Assembly: GCF_037893015.1 (NCBI RefSeq)
Contig: NC_133666.1
Coordinates: forward strand, 566,713,237 to 566,777,236
Reading direction: 5' to 3'
From: Macrotis lagotis
Taxonomy: Eukaryota; Chordata; Mammalia; Peramelemorphia; Peramelidae
DNA length: 64,000 nt
The notes beneath the pieces are model-generated. The model saw only the letters and a program-made list of their open reading frames with translations. It was not told the DNA's origin and ran no database searches. Numbering within the stretch: position 1 is the stretch's first letter; every line of letters begins with the position of its first letter. A program made the translations under genes and the position numbers. Below, in pieces: positions 1 through 11,344 of this stretch.

Positions 1-105
1 TCAGTGTTCTCATCTGCAGAAGGAAATGACAAATCACTCCATTATCTTTGCCAAAAGAAACCCCATCTGTGGTCACAAACACAACTAATACAACTGACAA
101 CAGCA
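1..105 (+). mobile_element. MAR1-like SINE, 3' part, cut by window edge
   Basis: Matches the 3' half of the SINE at 21521-21755: tttcctcatctg-like start, a gaaggaaatg block, tatctttgccaa, then ccccat..gtggtcacaaa. The 5' half lies outside the window. Confidence 0.75.
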
Positions 106-164
106 AGCAGCATTTATCTTTTTCCTATTCAAATCATATTATTCATTCATTAATTAATTCAAGA

Positions 165-971
165 AGTTTATCAAATGTTCATGATGATTCTGATATAGTG
201 AAAAACACTGAGCTTAGGATACAAGAACAAAAAAATGAAAGTCTCTCCCCCTCATGGAATTTATACTCTATTGGGTAGAAATATAAGCCAATGATACAAA
301 AAATGACTCTAAAACATATACAAAATAATTATAAAAGACATTAACTACTGGAGGTAGGGAGTTGTTAAGATGGGCTTCTTGTTGAGGGTGGGATATGGGA
401 TGAGCCTTAAATGGAACAAGAGAATTTATATGGCAAAGGTGAGAAGGAAATGCAGTCCAGATATGAGGGGACAAAGGGGATAAAAGGCAAAGAGAGAAGA
501 AATGATACTGTGTAAAGGAAGTAGGAAGTGGGCTAGTTTGGCTGGAATATATAATCATAAAGGATATTTGGTTGTAATGAGCCTGAAAAAAGTAGGTTGG
601 AGCTAGTTTGTGAAGGACCTTAAATATCAGAGGAGTTTATATCTAATCCTAGAGATATAAGAGGACTTCCTAAAAAAAGAGAAGCAACATGGCCAGACCT
701 ATACTATAGTAATATCATATTGGGAAGTATATGGATGAATGGTTCACTGACGAGTAAAGAGGCTAGATTCAGAAATTCTAATAACACCTATTGTAATAGG
801 TGCTTGTGGCATAAATGAAGAAAGTGAACAAATTTTGTAGAGGTAAAATTAACTAACTTTGAAAATCTTTTGAATATGTAGGGTGAAGCAAAATGAGGAG
901 TAGAAAATTCAAATGACATTGCAAACTCAAGTGACTAGAAGAATCCTTACAATCTTAAAAAATAATAATGA
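165..971 (-). mobile_element. L2 LINE, 3' region, degraded
   Basis: Read on the minus strand this follows the L2 3' end: the tract recalling CTTAGCACAGTG near 215, the attaga/gagctcc-like block near 265, and the CTGACCATGTC-like block (ggccagacctata) near 692. It is interrupted at 973 by a SINE and probably continues at 1110-1640. Confidence 0.6.
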
Positions 972-972
972 A

Positions 973-1097
973 GGGGCACAAGCCCTGGAGTCAGGAGTAC
1001 CTGGGTTCAAATCTGGTCTCAGACACTTAATAATTACCTAGCTGTGTGGCCTTGGGCAAGCCACTTAACCCCATTTGCCTTGCAAAAAAAAAAAAAC
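973..1097 (+). mobile_element. WSINE1-like SINE with missing head
   Basis: Contains ccctggagtcaggagtacctg, cttaataattacctagctg, ggccttgggcaagccactta and the tail ttgccttgc followed by an A run. The tRNA-like head is reduced to ggggcac, so about 30 bases after the first GGGGC are missing. Confidence 0.9.
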
Positions 1098-1109
1098 TAA
1101 AAAAGAAAA

Positions 1110-1640
1110 AGAAAAAAACATAAAAAATATTAAAAATAATCATGAAATTAGGAAGATGGGAAGGTTTGGGAAGGGAAATAATGAGTTTTGTTTTGTACAC
1201 ATTGAGTGTAAAATATCTAAAAGTAAAAAATGTCCAGTAGGTAGTTGATAAGTTAAGAATATAAATAAGGAAAAAACTAAGGCTTGGAGGTGAGAAGAGA
1301 GGGGAGATAGGAAGGGAGAGACAGACAGTAAAACAGAGATAGAGATGTAAAGGCAGAGACAGAGAGAGACAGAATGGGAGAATGGATCTGAGACTAAAAC
1401 ATAGTGATTATAACTGAACCCATGAAAACTGATCAGAGGAAGAATAAAGAAAGAGATGAGGGCTCTGGAAAAAAAGTTTTACAATAAACCTGTACATAAA
1501 AATTATGAAATAGACACACACACCAAAAAAAAATTAAAGAAGAGAATAAGGAATTGATATATAGGAGAACCAAAAGAAAGCAGGGTCCCCAAAAACCAGT
1601 AGGGGTAGGTGTCTCTTATGCAGTGGTGGATTCTTGAAGA
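1110..1640 (-). mobile_element. Probable continuation of L2, with purine-rich stretch
   Basis: Contains tgtccagtaggtagttgat, the minus-strand form of the L2 block that elsewhere reads as a gacatc..cttgg motif, then a GAGACAGA-rich stretch at 1290-1380. Very degraded, so the family call is inference. Confidence 0.4.
1499..1634 (+). repeat. Left copy of long direct repeat flanking the RTE-like LINE
   Basis: Shares the order gagaataaggaattga, then aacca, agaaagca, ccagtaggggtag and tatgca.tggtgga with 4041-4153. It ends where the LINE sequence begins. Probable target-site duplication of about 110-135 bp; the left copy has gained a short CA-rich insert. Confidence 0.7.
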
Positions 1641-4038
1641 ATTAATGTCAAGAGATTAGAGTATCTCTCTGAGCATGAATAGTTTGTTGCTAACTTAGAA
1701 GAAAAACTGAGCCATCACGCAGTTGGCAACAGTGGAGCAGAAAAGGAATGAGCAGTTTTCAGAAATCTGGTGAATAGCTCTGCATTTGCTCATCTGGGCC
1801 AGAATACACATGAGCTGGTTTGATGAAAATGATGGGGAAATACAGAAACTACTAAATGAAAAAGGACAACTCCACAAGGTTTACCAGTAGGATAGTTCAT
1901 CCATTTCTAAGAAGGCAGCATTTAATTTCATCAGAAGTAAAGTACAAATGAAGCTTAGAGTGATGCAGGCCTCTTGGGTGAAATTCAATTTTATGGAGAC
2001 AGTAACAAACCAAAATGCTTTTATGATACCCTGAAAACTAGTTTTGGGCCAAAGACATATGGTACATCTCAACTACTCAGTGCTGATAGATCCATATTGA
2101 TTAACGATAGGGGCATGATCCCATAGAGATGGGCTGAACTCTTCCATGATGTTCTTAATAGACTATCATCAATCAATGCAGAAGCCATTGACCATTTGCC
2201 TCAGGTTGAAGTCAATCAGTCCCTAGCTGAAGTTCCAACTGAAGAAGTTTTGAAGAAGAGGTTTTGAATAGCATTAAGCTCCCTTCAAATGGCAAAGCAC
2301 CTAATGCTGATTCTATTCCAGCTGAGATCTAGAAGGTGGGGGAGGGGATCCATTGCTCCTCCAAGAACTGACAGAAATTTTCCAGGTTACATAACCATGA
2401 AGAGGTTGTCCCTCCAAGAATTCAAGGATGTCTCCATTGTCCATCTCTATTAAAGTAAAGGGAAAAGATTGTCCTGTGACAATCATAGGGTTATTTCTCT
2501 TCTAGGCATTTCTAGTAAGATTCTTGCCAAAGTCTTTCTCAATAAGTTGATCCTTCACCTGGAAGATGGTTATCTCCCTGAGAGTCAGTGTGGCTTCAGA
2601 AAGGAATGAGGAACCATCGATTTGGTGTTTGCTGCTCAACAACTTCAGGAAAAATGCCAGGAACAGAACAGAGTTCTGTATACATTTGTAGATCTGACCA
2701 AGGCTTGTGATACTGTCAGTGTGAGGGCTTGAGGAAAATTATGTCAAAATTTGGTTGCCTGGAAAAGTTCATCAGTACTGTAATCAATTCCATGATGGCA
2801 TGCTTGCCCGGGTTCTAGATAGTAAATGATGCTCTTGAAATTTCCCAGTCACCAGTGAAGTGAAACAATAATGTGTCCTTGCTCCCATACTTTTTAGCAT
2901 GATGTTTTCAGCCATGTTATCAAACACCTTCAACAAGGATGAACATGGCCTCAAGTCACTACTGCACTGATGGCAGTTTTGGCTATAAGCCAAAACCAAA
3001 GTGGAGGGAATGTTCATGTATGATCTTCTGTTTGAAGATTATTGTGCCCACAATGCGGTCTCTGAGGCTGAGGTGCAACAAAGTATGGATCGATTCTCTG
3101 CTACTTGTGCTAATTTTGGTCTGATTAACACCAAGAAAACCCAGGTGCTCCATCAGCCAGCACTAATGGTTATATCTATATGTGGAACCATCAATTACAG
3201 CCAAATGGAGAAGTTTTGAGTACTTGTGGACAAGTTCACCAACCTTGGCATTGTCCTTTCCAGAGAGGTATACATTGACAGTGATGTTGATACATTGCCA
3301 GAGTTAGTTCAGTATTTGGGAGGCTCCAAAACAAAGTATGGGAGAGAAAAGGTATTAGACTGACTATCAAACTGAAAGTCTACAGAGCCATTATGCTGAC
3401 CATATTGCTATAATCCTGTGAATCTTGGACAGTCTACCAATGCCATGTCAGGAAACTCAAACACTTCCATTTAAATTGTCTTAGTAAGATTATGAAGATT
3501 ACCTGGCAGGAGAAGATATCAGACATGATGAGGTCTTTTCTTGAGCTAAACTAGCTGGCATTCCAATATTACTACAGAGAGTGCAACTACTATGGGCTTG
3601 GACATGCTGTTAGAATGCCAGACAGACATTTGCCAAAATAAAAAATATATTTTAAGGACAACTCACACATGACAAACACTCACAAGGAGGTCAGAAGAAA
3701 TGATACAGAGACACCCTGAAGGCTCATTGAAGAACTTTAGAATTGATTGTACAGAATGGGAGACCCTGACACAGGACCTCCTAGCATGGTGTGCCCTCAT
3801 CAGTGAGGGTGCTGCAGTCTATGAGAAGGGCAGAACTGAAGAAGCTCAAAGGAAATGTGACAAATGTAAGTTTAGAGTACCCACCCCAGGTGGTGGACTA
3901 TTTGTGTCCATTCTGTGGTAGAGCATTTTGAGTTCATATTAGTCTGATCAACCACAGTTGGACACACTGTAATTTTCTCAAACCATAGTGATGTCATTTT
4001 GATCTTCTTTGATAATGAAGGACAAATACCAACCAACA
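1635..4038 (+). mobile_element. RTE-like non-LTR LINE, 5'-truncated and decayed
   Basis: Conceptual translation in changing frames shows the protein of an RTE-type LINE that is distinct from BovB. In order: WFDENDGEIQKLLNEK (about 1818-1865), KKAAFNFIRSKVQ (about 1910-1950), the linker LPQVEVNQSLAEVP (about 2197-2238), the RT block ESQCGFRK..GTIDLVFAAQ (about 2581-2640), VDLTKA.DTVS (about 2690-2720), LFEDYCAHNA (about 3027-3056) where the catalytic FADD is expected, and TKKTQVLHQPA (about 3131-3163). Near the end is a C2H2-like finger CPFCGRAF with LINHSWTH (3907-3964). The 3' tail is tgatgtcattttgatcttct then ..aatgaaggacaaataccaacc. Many frame changes and the lost FADD make it inactive. 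It sits inside an L2. Confidence 0.85.
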
Positions 4039-4040
4039 TA

Positions 4041-4153
4041 GAAATTATGGAATAAATTATAGAGAATAAGGAATTGAAAAATAGTTAGGATAACCAAGAG
4101 AAAGCACTATCCCAAAAATCCAGTAGGGGTAGATATCTATTATGCATTGGTGG
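4041..4153 (+). repeat. Right copy of long direct repeat flanking the RTE-like LINE
   Basis: Starts right after the LINE 3' tail and matches 1499-1634 at about 80-85% by eye. Together the two copies bracket the LINE as a target-site duplication would. Confidence 0.7.
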
Positions 4154-5330
4154 AGAACTGTAACTATTGTTGCGATGAGGTCAAAATGGATAAGGATTGA
4201 GAAAGTTCAGATGGTTAAGAGATCATTGGTATCCATGGAGAGAACAATTTCATTTAATGTCAGTTAATCAATATTTAGTAAGTGCCAACTACATATTCTA
4301 AAGACAGATTGGAATGAGTTGAGGAGTGGGAGGTGAGAAAATAGAAGTGATGAGTGTATACAGTATATATTGAGCTGAGAAAAAGAGAAGCCATGATATA
4401 TTAAGTTACTTGGAAGATCTAGTAAAAGTGTTTTGTTTTGTTTTGCTTTGTTTTTTTTTTTTTAATGATGGGGCAATCAGGGCATGTTTTAAGTAATAGG
4501 GAATAAACCAATAAATAAAGATAAATTGAACATTAGGAAGTGGATAAAAAGGACAAGATCCTGGTGAGATCAAGCGTAAAAGAAGAGAGTTGATATTTGG
4601 AAGAAGAGTCACCTATTTTTCTGAAACTGACTTAAAGGAGAAGAGAATGGAAGGTGGGAAAGTGAAAGAAGGGGGGGGGGGTTAAAGACTTTTTTTTTCC
4701 AGTGAGGTATAAAACAAAATGGAGAGATAGTGTAGGAGGCTTCAGGAAAGATAAGAAGGCTTGAAAGACCCAGTATGGGGAGTTTGACAGAAAGTTAATC
4801 ATGAAAGAGTAAAACAATTAGTATGCAGCAATGCTGGTCTAGTCATTCATTACCTGAATTTAGAGTGGACCCAGTTATCAATATGGATATAGGAGTGGAG
4901 AAGTTGATAATGGGAATATATAAGGCTGAAGTTTGGAAAGGGCAGTAACTGAGCAAGAAGAAAAGGTGACAGTAAACATTATTTCTCACATGGAGAATTT
5001 CTCACTATTCCTCCCTGCTAGACTCATCACTCCCTCTCTATTGCCATATACTCTCTTCCTAAATTTGGAGAGGACCCAAGGATGGACAAGGGAGAGTATG
5101 GGCATCTGGACTTGTCAAAATAAGGAAGACAAGAAACAAGATAAGGAGGAGGGGACCATAAGGGAGGGAGTGGTGATGTGAAAGTGTTGGGTGTTGTGGC
5201 AATAGACAGCTTGACTTGAAGGAGGAATACTGTCAGTGGGCAGGAGACCATAAAGTGTGATGGCTGAAAGAAAACCAATTTCAAGAAAACATTTCCTGCC
5301 CTTGGAGGCACCAAAGCAAATTATTTTTTT
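4154..5330. other. Purine-rich intergenic sequence, no gene
   Basis: AG-rich stretch with G runs (4670-4680) and T runs (4452-4463). It is probably further degraded L2-related DNA on the minus strand. Several short open frames exist on both strands, with no family resemblance and no coding signal. Confidence 0.4.
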
Positions 5331-5459
5331 TTTTTAGAAAGCGCAATTGATTTCAAATATGACATGCCATGGAAATGGAAATTTCAAGTGCTTAGGAAGC
5401 TCCTTAGGACTTAAAAATACCAACACAGAAATGTATGTGTTTTTTACTATATCGACTTA

Positions 5460-5625
5460 ACAATAATAGTAATAGCTAGTATTTTATATAGCACTTGAAA
5501 GTTTGCAAAAAGCTTACAGATATTATCTCATTATTTCCTCATGACAACTCTATGAGAATATTACTTATTTTACAGATGAAGAAACAGAGGCATAGAAAGG
5601 TCATATAGCTAGTAAATGTCTCTAT
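5460..5625 (+). mobile_element. MIR SINE
   Basis: Classic MIR order: taatagctagtattttata, gcactt, tttgcaaa, tattatctcatt, acaactctatgag, attttacagatgaag, aaacagaggca and agctagtaa. Confidence 0.8.
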
Positions 5626-6064
5626 TTACACATAGTTGGTAGAAACTGTCTTCGGTGGGCCACCTCACTGACTTATCAGCAATGAATAGAGCTCTATGAT
5701 GCTGAAAAACCCTATCTTTTGAACTTTTTACATTATAATGAATAGGGACAAAACTTTATTTTCATTAGTATAGGGACTCCCCAGAAAAGGAAACTCCCTC
5801 TCTCAATGAATGTCAGAATTTTCAATTTATAATCTCAGAAGGTTGCCCTAAAACAGGAGAATTAAATTCAGTCAGAAACAGGGGTCACTAAACCATGCAT
5901 AATGATGCTTACTTTACTAAATTAGAAAAACACATAGCAACATTATCTATGTCCTGTTTTATTTTCATTTTTTTGGTCAAATATGTCCTGCTTATATTTT
6001 AATCTGGTTCTCCTCAAAATGTTGCTGGAGACAACTTCTCTCAGCCCATATGAGTGGGGGGAGG

Positions 6065-6102
6065 GGTTCAAAGGTCAGTTCTTGGTTCAAAGGTCAGTTC
6101 TC
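6065..6102 (+). promoter_or_regulatory. Tandem 19-bp repeat carrying two DR1-type nuclear-receptor sites
   Basis: GGTTCAAAGGTCA occurs at 6065-6077 and again at 6084-6096 as part of a perfectly repeated 18-19 bp unit. GGTTCA-A-AGGTCA fits the direct-repeat-1 layout bound by HNF4, COUP-TF and PPAR/RXR. Function is inference from motif only. Confidence 0.3.
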
Positions 6103-6825
6103 TCTCTCTTGGCCTCACATGACATCTATTCACAAAATAAACTGTAAACAAAACACTGCCAAACTCCCATTGGATAATTAACGGGGGGGGGGGTGGGAAA
6201 TAGAGTTATTCAACCTACATTTTCATTTGTAATGTATTCTTTTATAACAGAATTATTTTAACAATCAAAATGGCTACCCAACATCCAAAGTGAGAAACGA
6301 TAAAAAAACTTTAGAATTTTTGCAATATGTTAACATTTGCATGACTCCCCATCCTTCAGCAACTTGTTATTTGCATGATATTCTCCACCCCTGCATAAAC
6401 TGAATATACTTCCCCACAGGGGTCCAAGGGAACCAGCTGCTACCACTGCCTCACAGAGAAAAATGTACATTTGCTAGCAAAGAAGCTATGGAACAGATAA
6501 GCTGACTATATTTAGAGCATAGGAGGAATAGTAGGGGAATATAAATTAAAGATAGAAAATCAATATTAAAATGCTCTGAGTTACTTATCTCATTCAGGTA
6601 AATACTTTGTTGAATGCATTCAAACCATTTGTGATAGGTTTGTGATCCATTTGCAATTCTACATGTAAATTTTTGGAGAACTGATATTTGGAGATTAGAC
6701 ATGATAGCAGAGGCTGGGGATGGGGTGGGGAGGTGTGGGAAAGAAGAAAGAGTAGCTCAATAATATTTCCAACCTTTGAAGGAGCAATGAATTTGTGCCC
6801 TTATTTCTTCTAGCTGAGATTTATC

Positions 6826-6970
6826 TTTTTTTTTTTTTTTGGTTTTTGCAAGGCAATGAAATTAAGTGACTTGCCCAAGGTCACACAGGTAATTATTAAG
6901 TACATAAAGTAGGATTTGAACTCAGGTCCTCCTGACTCCAGGACCAGTACTCTATCCACCTAGCTGCCCC
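6826..6970 (-). mobile_element. WSINE1-like SINE with 9-bp target duplication
   Basis: Poly-T (tail) start, ggtttttgcaaggca, gacttgcccaaggtcacaca, cctgactccagga, ending ctatccacctagctgcccc. Flanked by agatttatc at 6817-6825 and 6973-6981. Confidence 0.93.
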
Positions 6971-7384
6971 TTAGATTTATCATTCTTTTCTCCTATCCAA
7001 AGCCCCTGTTCTTTCCTTCCTTCTTTTTTCTTCCTCTTCATTACCTGATGCTATTTTTTTCCCTAAAATGTCCCACTGCTATCTTTCTGTAAACATAGCC
7101 ACTTTCTATCTACTCATATAAAGCAATGATTGAAAGCAAAAGAACCATAGAGATAAGTAGCTTAAAACATAAAATGTTCAAATTTATCTTCCACTGCTCT
7201 TTTTCTTCAATAACAGCTTTCCAATCATATCTCATTCTCCAGTTTTCAATATGTCTTCCTCCTGGAAATACTGTGGGGGATGTAATGCATAATCCCATTT
7301 ATAGTTGAGAAAAATAAGGGCAAGAGGTATTTCTGATACTTTTCCCCAACTGCTAGACCCTTCTCTCCCTCCTATAACCAAAAT

Positions 7385-7525
7385 GTATTTATTTCATGTT
7401 GCCTCCCCATTGGAATGTAAGCTCCTTGAGGGAAGGGACAGTTTGACAGTGGTTTTGTTATTCTCAGGAATTAGAACAGGACCTGAAATATATTGTGTTT
7501 AATAAATTCTTGTTGATGCTCTCCC
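7385..7525 (+). mobile_element. L2 LINE 3' end
   Basis: Contains ggaatgtaagctccttgagg, gaagggaca and the terminal ttaataaattcttgttga typical of the L2 3' end. Confidence 0.75.
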
Positions 7526-7982
7526 TGTGATGTCAGTGGTGGAGAGTGTTCACAGTGTTATTGTCTGGGGACCTAAAGTTATTTCTCAGCTGAAATTAGT
7601 CAATCTTTGTGACTTTCACCAACATTTTTTTCATGGTCCCTGATGTCATCTGATTTTCTGGTGATGCCATCAGCCTGAGGGTTTCAATGCCAAGCTGATT
7701 GTTCTGCATAGCTCTGCTCTTCTCTCCCTATCAGTGCCATCTGTTACTCTGCCACAGCTTGGCTGCTCTCTATGGGACCTCTGCTGTTCTCTGATGTCAT
7801 CATTCAAGATTTAGCTGAATTGAACTTTTATTTGGTTTTTTTCTATTTCCATTTGTGATAAATTTTAGTTCTTTCACTACATGGGATCAATGACTACCTT
7901 GTATTTTTTATGATTTAAATTTCAGAGGCACAGGTCAAACTGAAAGAGTTCTTAAACTCAAGTTATATTTTTCTTTTGAATT

Positions 7983-8080
7983 TATTAGTCAATCAATAGG
8001 CTCTTATTAAGTGCTTATTATATCCCAGAATATAAAAAGAAAGGATACAGACTGCCCTCAAGGAATTTTTTTTTCTAATT
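7983..8080 (-). mobile_element. L2 LINE 3' end fragment
   Basis: Minus-strand L2 terminus: tcaatcaatagg, cttattaagtgcttatta, then ccctcaaggaatt. Stops at a purine microsatellite. Confidence 0.65.
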
Positions 8081-8272
8081 GGAGAGACAGAGATGAGAGA
8101 GAGAGAGAAGAGAAAAAACAGACAGAGAAATGAGACACAGAGAGAAGACAGAGAAGAGACAGAGAGACAGAGATGAGAGAAACAAAGAAGTAGAGAGACA
8201 GAGGGAGACAGACAGAAAGAGAAACAGGGAAATCAGGAGAAACAGACAGATAGACAAAAACAGAGAGACAGA
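8081..8272 (+). repeat. GAGACAGA-rich purine satellite
   Basis: About 190 bp of almost pure A/G/C with imperfect units such as gagagacagagatgagaga (seen twice, near 8083 and 8162). It explains the Leu/Ser-rich frame on the opposite strand. Confidence 0.9.
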
Positions 8273-8274
8273 AT

Positions 8275-9800
8275 ATTCATTATGCACTTATGTACAGAGA
8301 TTGTGCTAAGTGCTGAGGATACAAATATAAGAAAATAAGTAGGTTCCTACTCTCAAGTAACTTAAATCTGAATAGACAACCCAGGACAGACAACCCATAA
8401 AGGGAATAGGGAAGGTGAGAGTGTACATACTCAGTGGCAAGATAGGCACTAGAAAGACAGAGTAAGTACAGAGAGTGAACTGATCTGGAAGTGAAGTGAG
8501 CAGTATAACTGGGGTCTCAAGAAATGGTGATCCTAGCCAGACTCACTAGGAGAGCAGAACTCAGGTGGCATCAAAGACATACAAGGCAGTTGATGGGGAG
8601 AGGGAACAGTCAATATTGAGGAGTGATGTACTTGCACATAGATAGATTTTTATAAAATATACAGAGTAATTTGATGGTAACCATAAAAGCCAAAGAGGAT
8701 ACAGAAAGGTCCCCTGGAGTTGTTAGAGCTATGTCTTGGAGGAGTCAAGAGATACTAAGAGGTAGAAGTCAAGAGGAGACTATTTCAGTTACAAGGGCTA
8801 GTCATTACAAAAGAACAGAGTGGGGCAAGATAGATTATCATGTATGAAGAAGCGCAAGTAGGTCTGTATGACTGGACTTTAAAATGCATAGAAGAGTTAA
8901 AATGTAAATAAGAAGAATAGAGAAGGATTTGGTTTGTAAAGAACTTTAAATGCTAAACAAGAGTTTATACTGGATCTCAGAAGTAATAAAGAGCCACTAG
9001 AGTGAATTAAGTAGGAGGGTGACATAGATAGATCTGCGCTTTAGGAAAAATCACTTTGGCAACTGTGTGTAGGATGGTTTGAAGTAGGGAGAGGCTTGAA
9101 GCAGAGACACCAATTAATAGGCTATGACAATAGTCCAGGTGATAGGTGATAAGAGCCTAAATTAGAGTAGCAGCTGTGAGAATAAAGAGAATGGGATTTT
9201 ATGAGAATGTTGTAGCAATAGAAATGACAAAGTTTGGCAGTTGATTGTATATGTGGGAGAAATGACAGTTAAGAGTTAACGAAGACATCAAGATTGAAAA
9301 CAGGCAACTTCAAGTATTTTAGTGTTTTGATGTTAATGGGGAAGTTCAGGAGAGGAAAAGAGTTGGGGTTAGGAGGGAGGAATGAGTCTTATTTTGATAC
9401 ACTCAGATCGAAATATTATGAGACTTTCAATAAGAAATGTCCAATGTTGGTGATGGAGAGTAAGACTGTATATAAACACATGAAAATTGCAAACCCATGG
9501 GACTTGATGGTGAGAGAGTATAGGAAAAAAAACAAGATAAGAGATTCCAGGACAGACACTTGAGAAATACATACAGTTAATGAATGTGACATGGATAGAG
9601 ATCCAACAAAGGAAAATTAGGTGCCTGACTTCAATCTTTTCTTTGGATATTGTAGTCAATATAAATCAACCAACAGAAAAGACTTAAAGATGCTGGGAAG
9701 ATCTGGTGACCATTGCTTTTCAAAACAGTTACTGCATCTCCCTTAGTACCTGAAATAGTGCTTTGCATATTTATAAGCATTTATTAAATGGTTGTTATAT
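8275..9800 (-). mobile_element. L2 LINE, long 3' segment
   Basis: Minus-strand L2 about 1.5 kb long. Visible in order from its 3' end are tgtgctaagtgctgaggata, the actttaaatgctaaac block (about 8941), atctgcgctttaggaaaaatcactttggc (about 9031), and aataggctatgacaatagtccagg (about 9116), the antisense of the usual CTGGACTACTGC stretch. A plus-strand frame at 9294-9563 is a shadow. Confidence 0.75.
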
Positions 9801-9809
9801 GAATAAATA

Positions 9810-10660
9810 TTGTTAAAAGGGCTATGACAGCAGAAAATTAGTATGGAAAATCAGAAATTTAGTATCCACCTCAATAGTGGAAATAAAATGGGACATCATG
9901 TTAAGACATCACAATGAAGATGAATTATATTATTTCTAGGAACCCTTTCAGCAATAAAATTCCATGGTAATAAGACCTTACTGATATCATAATATACCTA
10001 ATATCTGAATAAAAACCTATCAATATTCTGCCTCAAGATATTTGAAAGCACTTTGTACTTTTCAGGAAAATAAGTCCTTATATGTGCATCCAATCTATTT
10101 TTCTTATTATTACTAAAGTAATAAACAGATTTTCTACAGTGAATCTTTCCTCCAGATATTACTAGAACAAAAAGCTAAAATTGATCTGGATTCTTCTCCA
10201 CTTGCTATACTTTTATCTTTAGCATAATTTCCAAATTTTTATGGCTTAGCTGAAATGTCTGCTATTCTTTTTCATCTCTTTGAATATTCACTCATAATTT
10301 CCTCTTTTGTTTTCCATAGCTTTTACTCAATAGCAGACCTTTTATTCTGGTCTCCTATTTTTACTCCTCCCTCTAAAAAAACAAAAAACAAAAAACGCAA
10401 CTGAGAAATCAGACCAGCCATTGTAACCAATCATCTCCTTGGATAGCCTACTTCAAGTCAGGACTGCCAAACAAGGGACAAAGGTATGTAGGGGCAAGAT
10501 AGAGGTGTCGGCTTATTACTCCACCTTTCTTTAAAGATGGTTTTAACCTTACTAAACTAATGGAAAGAAAATCACTTCCATTCAGAATCATACTCACTGT
10601 ATATAAATGGTTACTTGAACATTAAAAAAATTAAAAAAATTCACAATTTCAAGTGATATG
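9810..10660. other. AT-rich intergenic DNA, nothing recognised
   Basis: No open frame with family resemblance, no young repeat and no structured element noticed. Confidence 0.5.
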
Positions 10661-10666
10661 TAACTT

Positions 10667-10711
<45 letters not shown>
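10667..10711 (+). repeat. (TA)n microsatellite
   Basis: About 45 bp of alternating TA, with one CA interruption at the left end. Confidence 0.95.
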
Positions 10712-10712
<1 letters not shown>

Positions 10713-11155
10713 CTTTTGGCATATACCTGTGATGTTATCAATGTAGGGAACACCAAGATGTGGGAACTTTTATGATTTAGAGAATTCCATTGGGCCACTG
10801 ACAGGTTAAATCACAGCTAGTATGTGTCAGAGGAATGTGTCCTGACACAAAGTTTGACTCTCAAGCAACTAAACAATACTATTTTTCATTATAGAAACAT
10901 CAGTATGAAACACAAAAAAATCAAACTACTGAAGTAATAATTTCATTTTGGGGAATTTGCTCCACAATGGTTGTTTTCTAGGACTTAGCACAGCATTTTT
11001 TAAAAATTAAAGCAAAGATATTATTTTATTATTTTTAAACGTTCCAAATTCTCTCCCTTCCTCTACTTTCTCCCTTACCCAATGAGAAGGTAAGAAAAAA
11101 ATAATAATTACAAATAAGAATAATCCTGCAAAACAAGTTTCTGCATTAGTCATGT

Positions 11156-11252
11156 GGAAGGAAGGAAGGAAGGAAGGAAGGAAGGAAGGAAGGAAGGAAG
11201 GAAGGAAGGAAGGAAGGAAGGAAGGAAGGGAGGGAGGGAGGGAGGGAGGAAG
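11156..11252 (+). repeat. (GGAA)n/(GGGA)n tetranucleotide array
   Basis: About 70 bp of perfect GGAA units grading into GGGA units. The Lys/Gly/Arg-rich and Pro/Ser/Phe-rich frames across it come from the array. Confidence 0.97.
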
Positions 11253-11344
11253 AAAAAGCAAAAACATGCTTCACTTTACAATGAATATATCTGTTTTCTA
11301 TCTGTCTGAACAAGTTATAGTATATGATGCAAAACTATTGTCTA

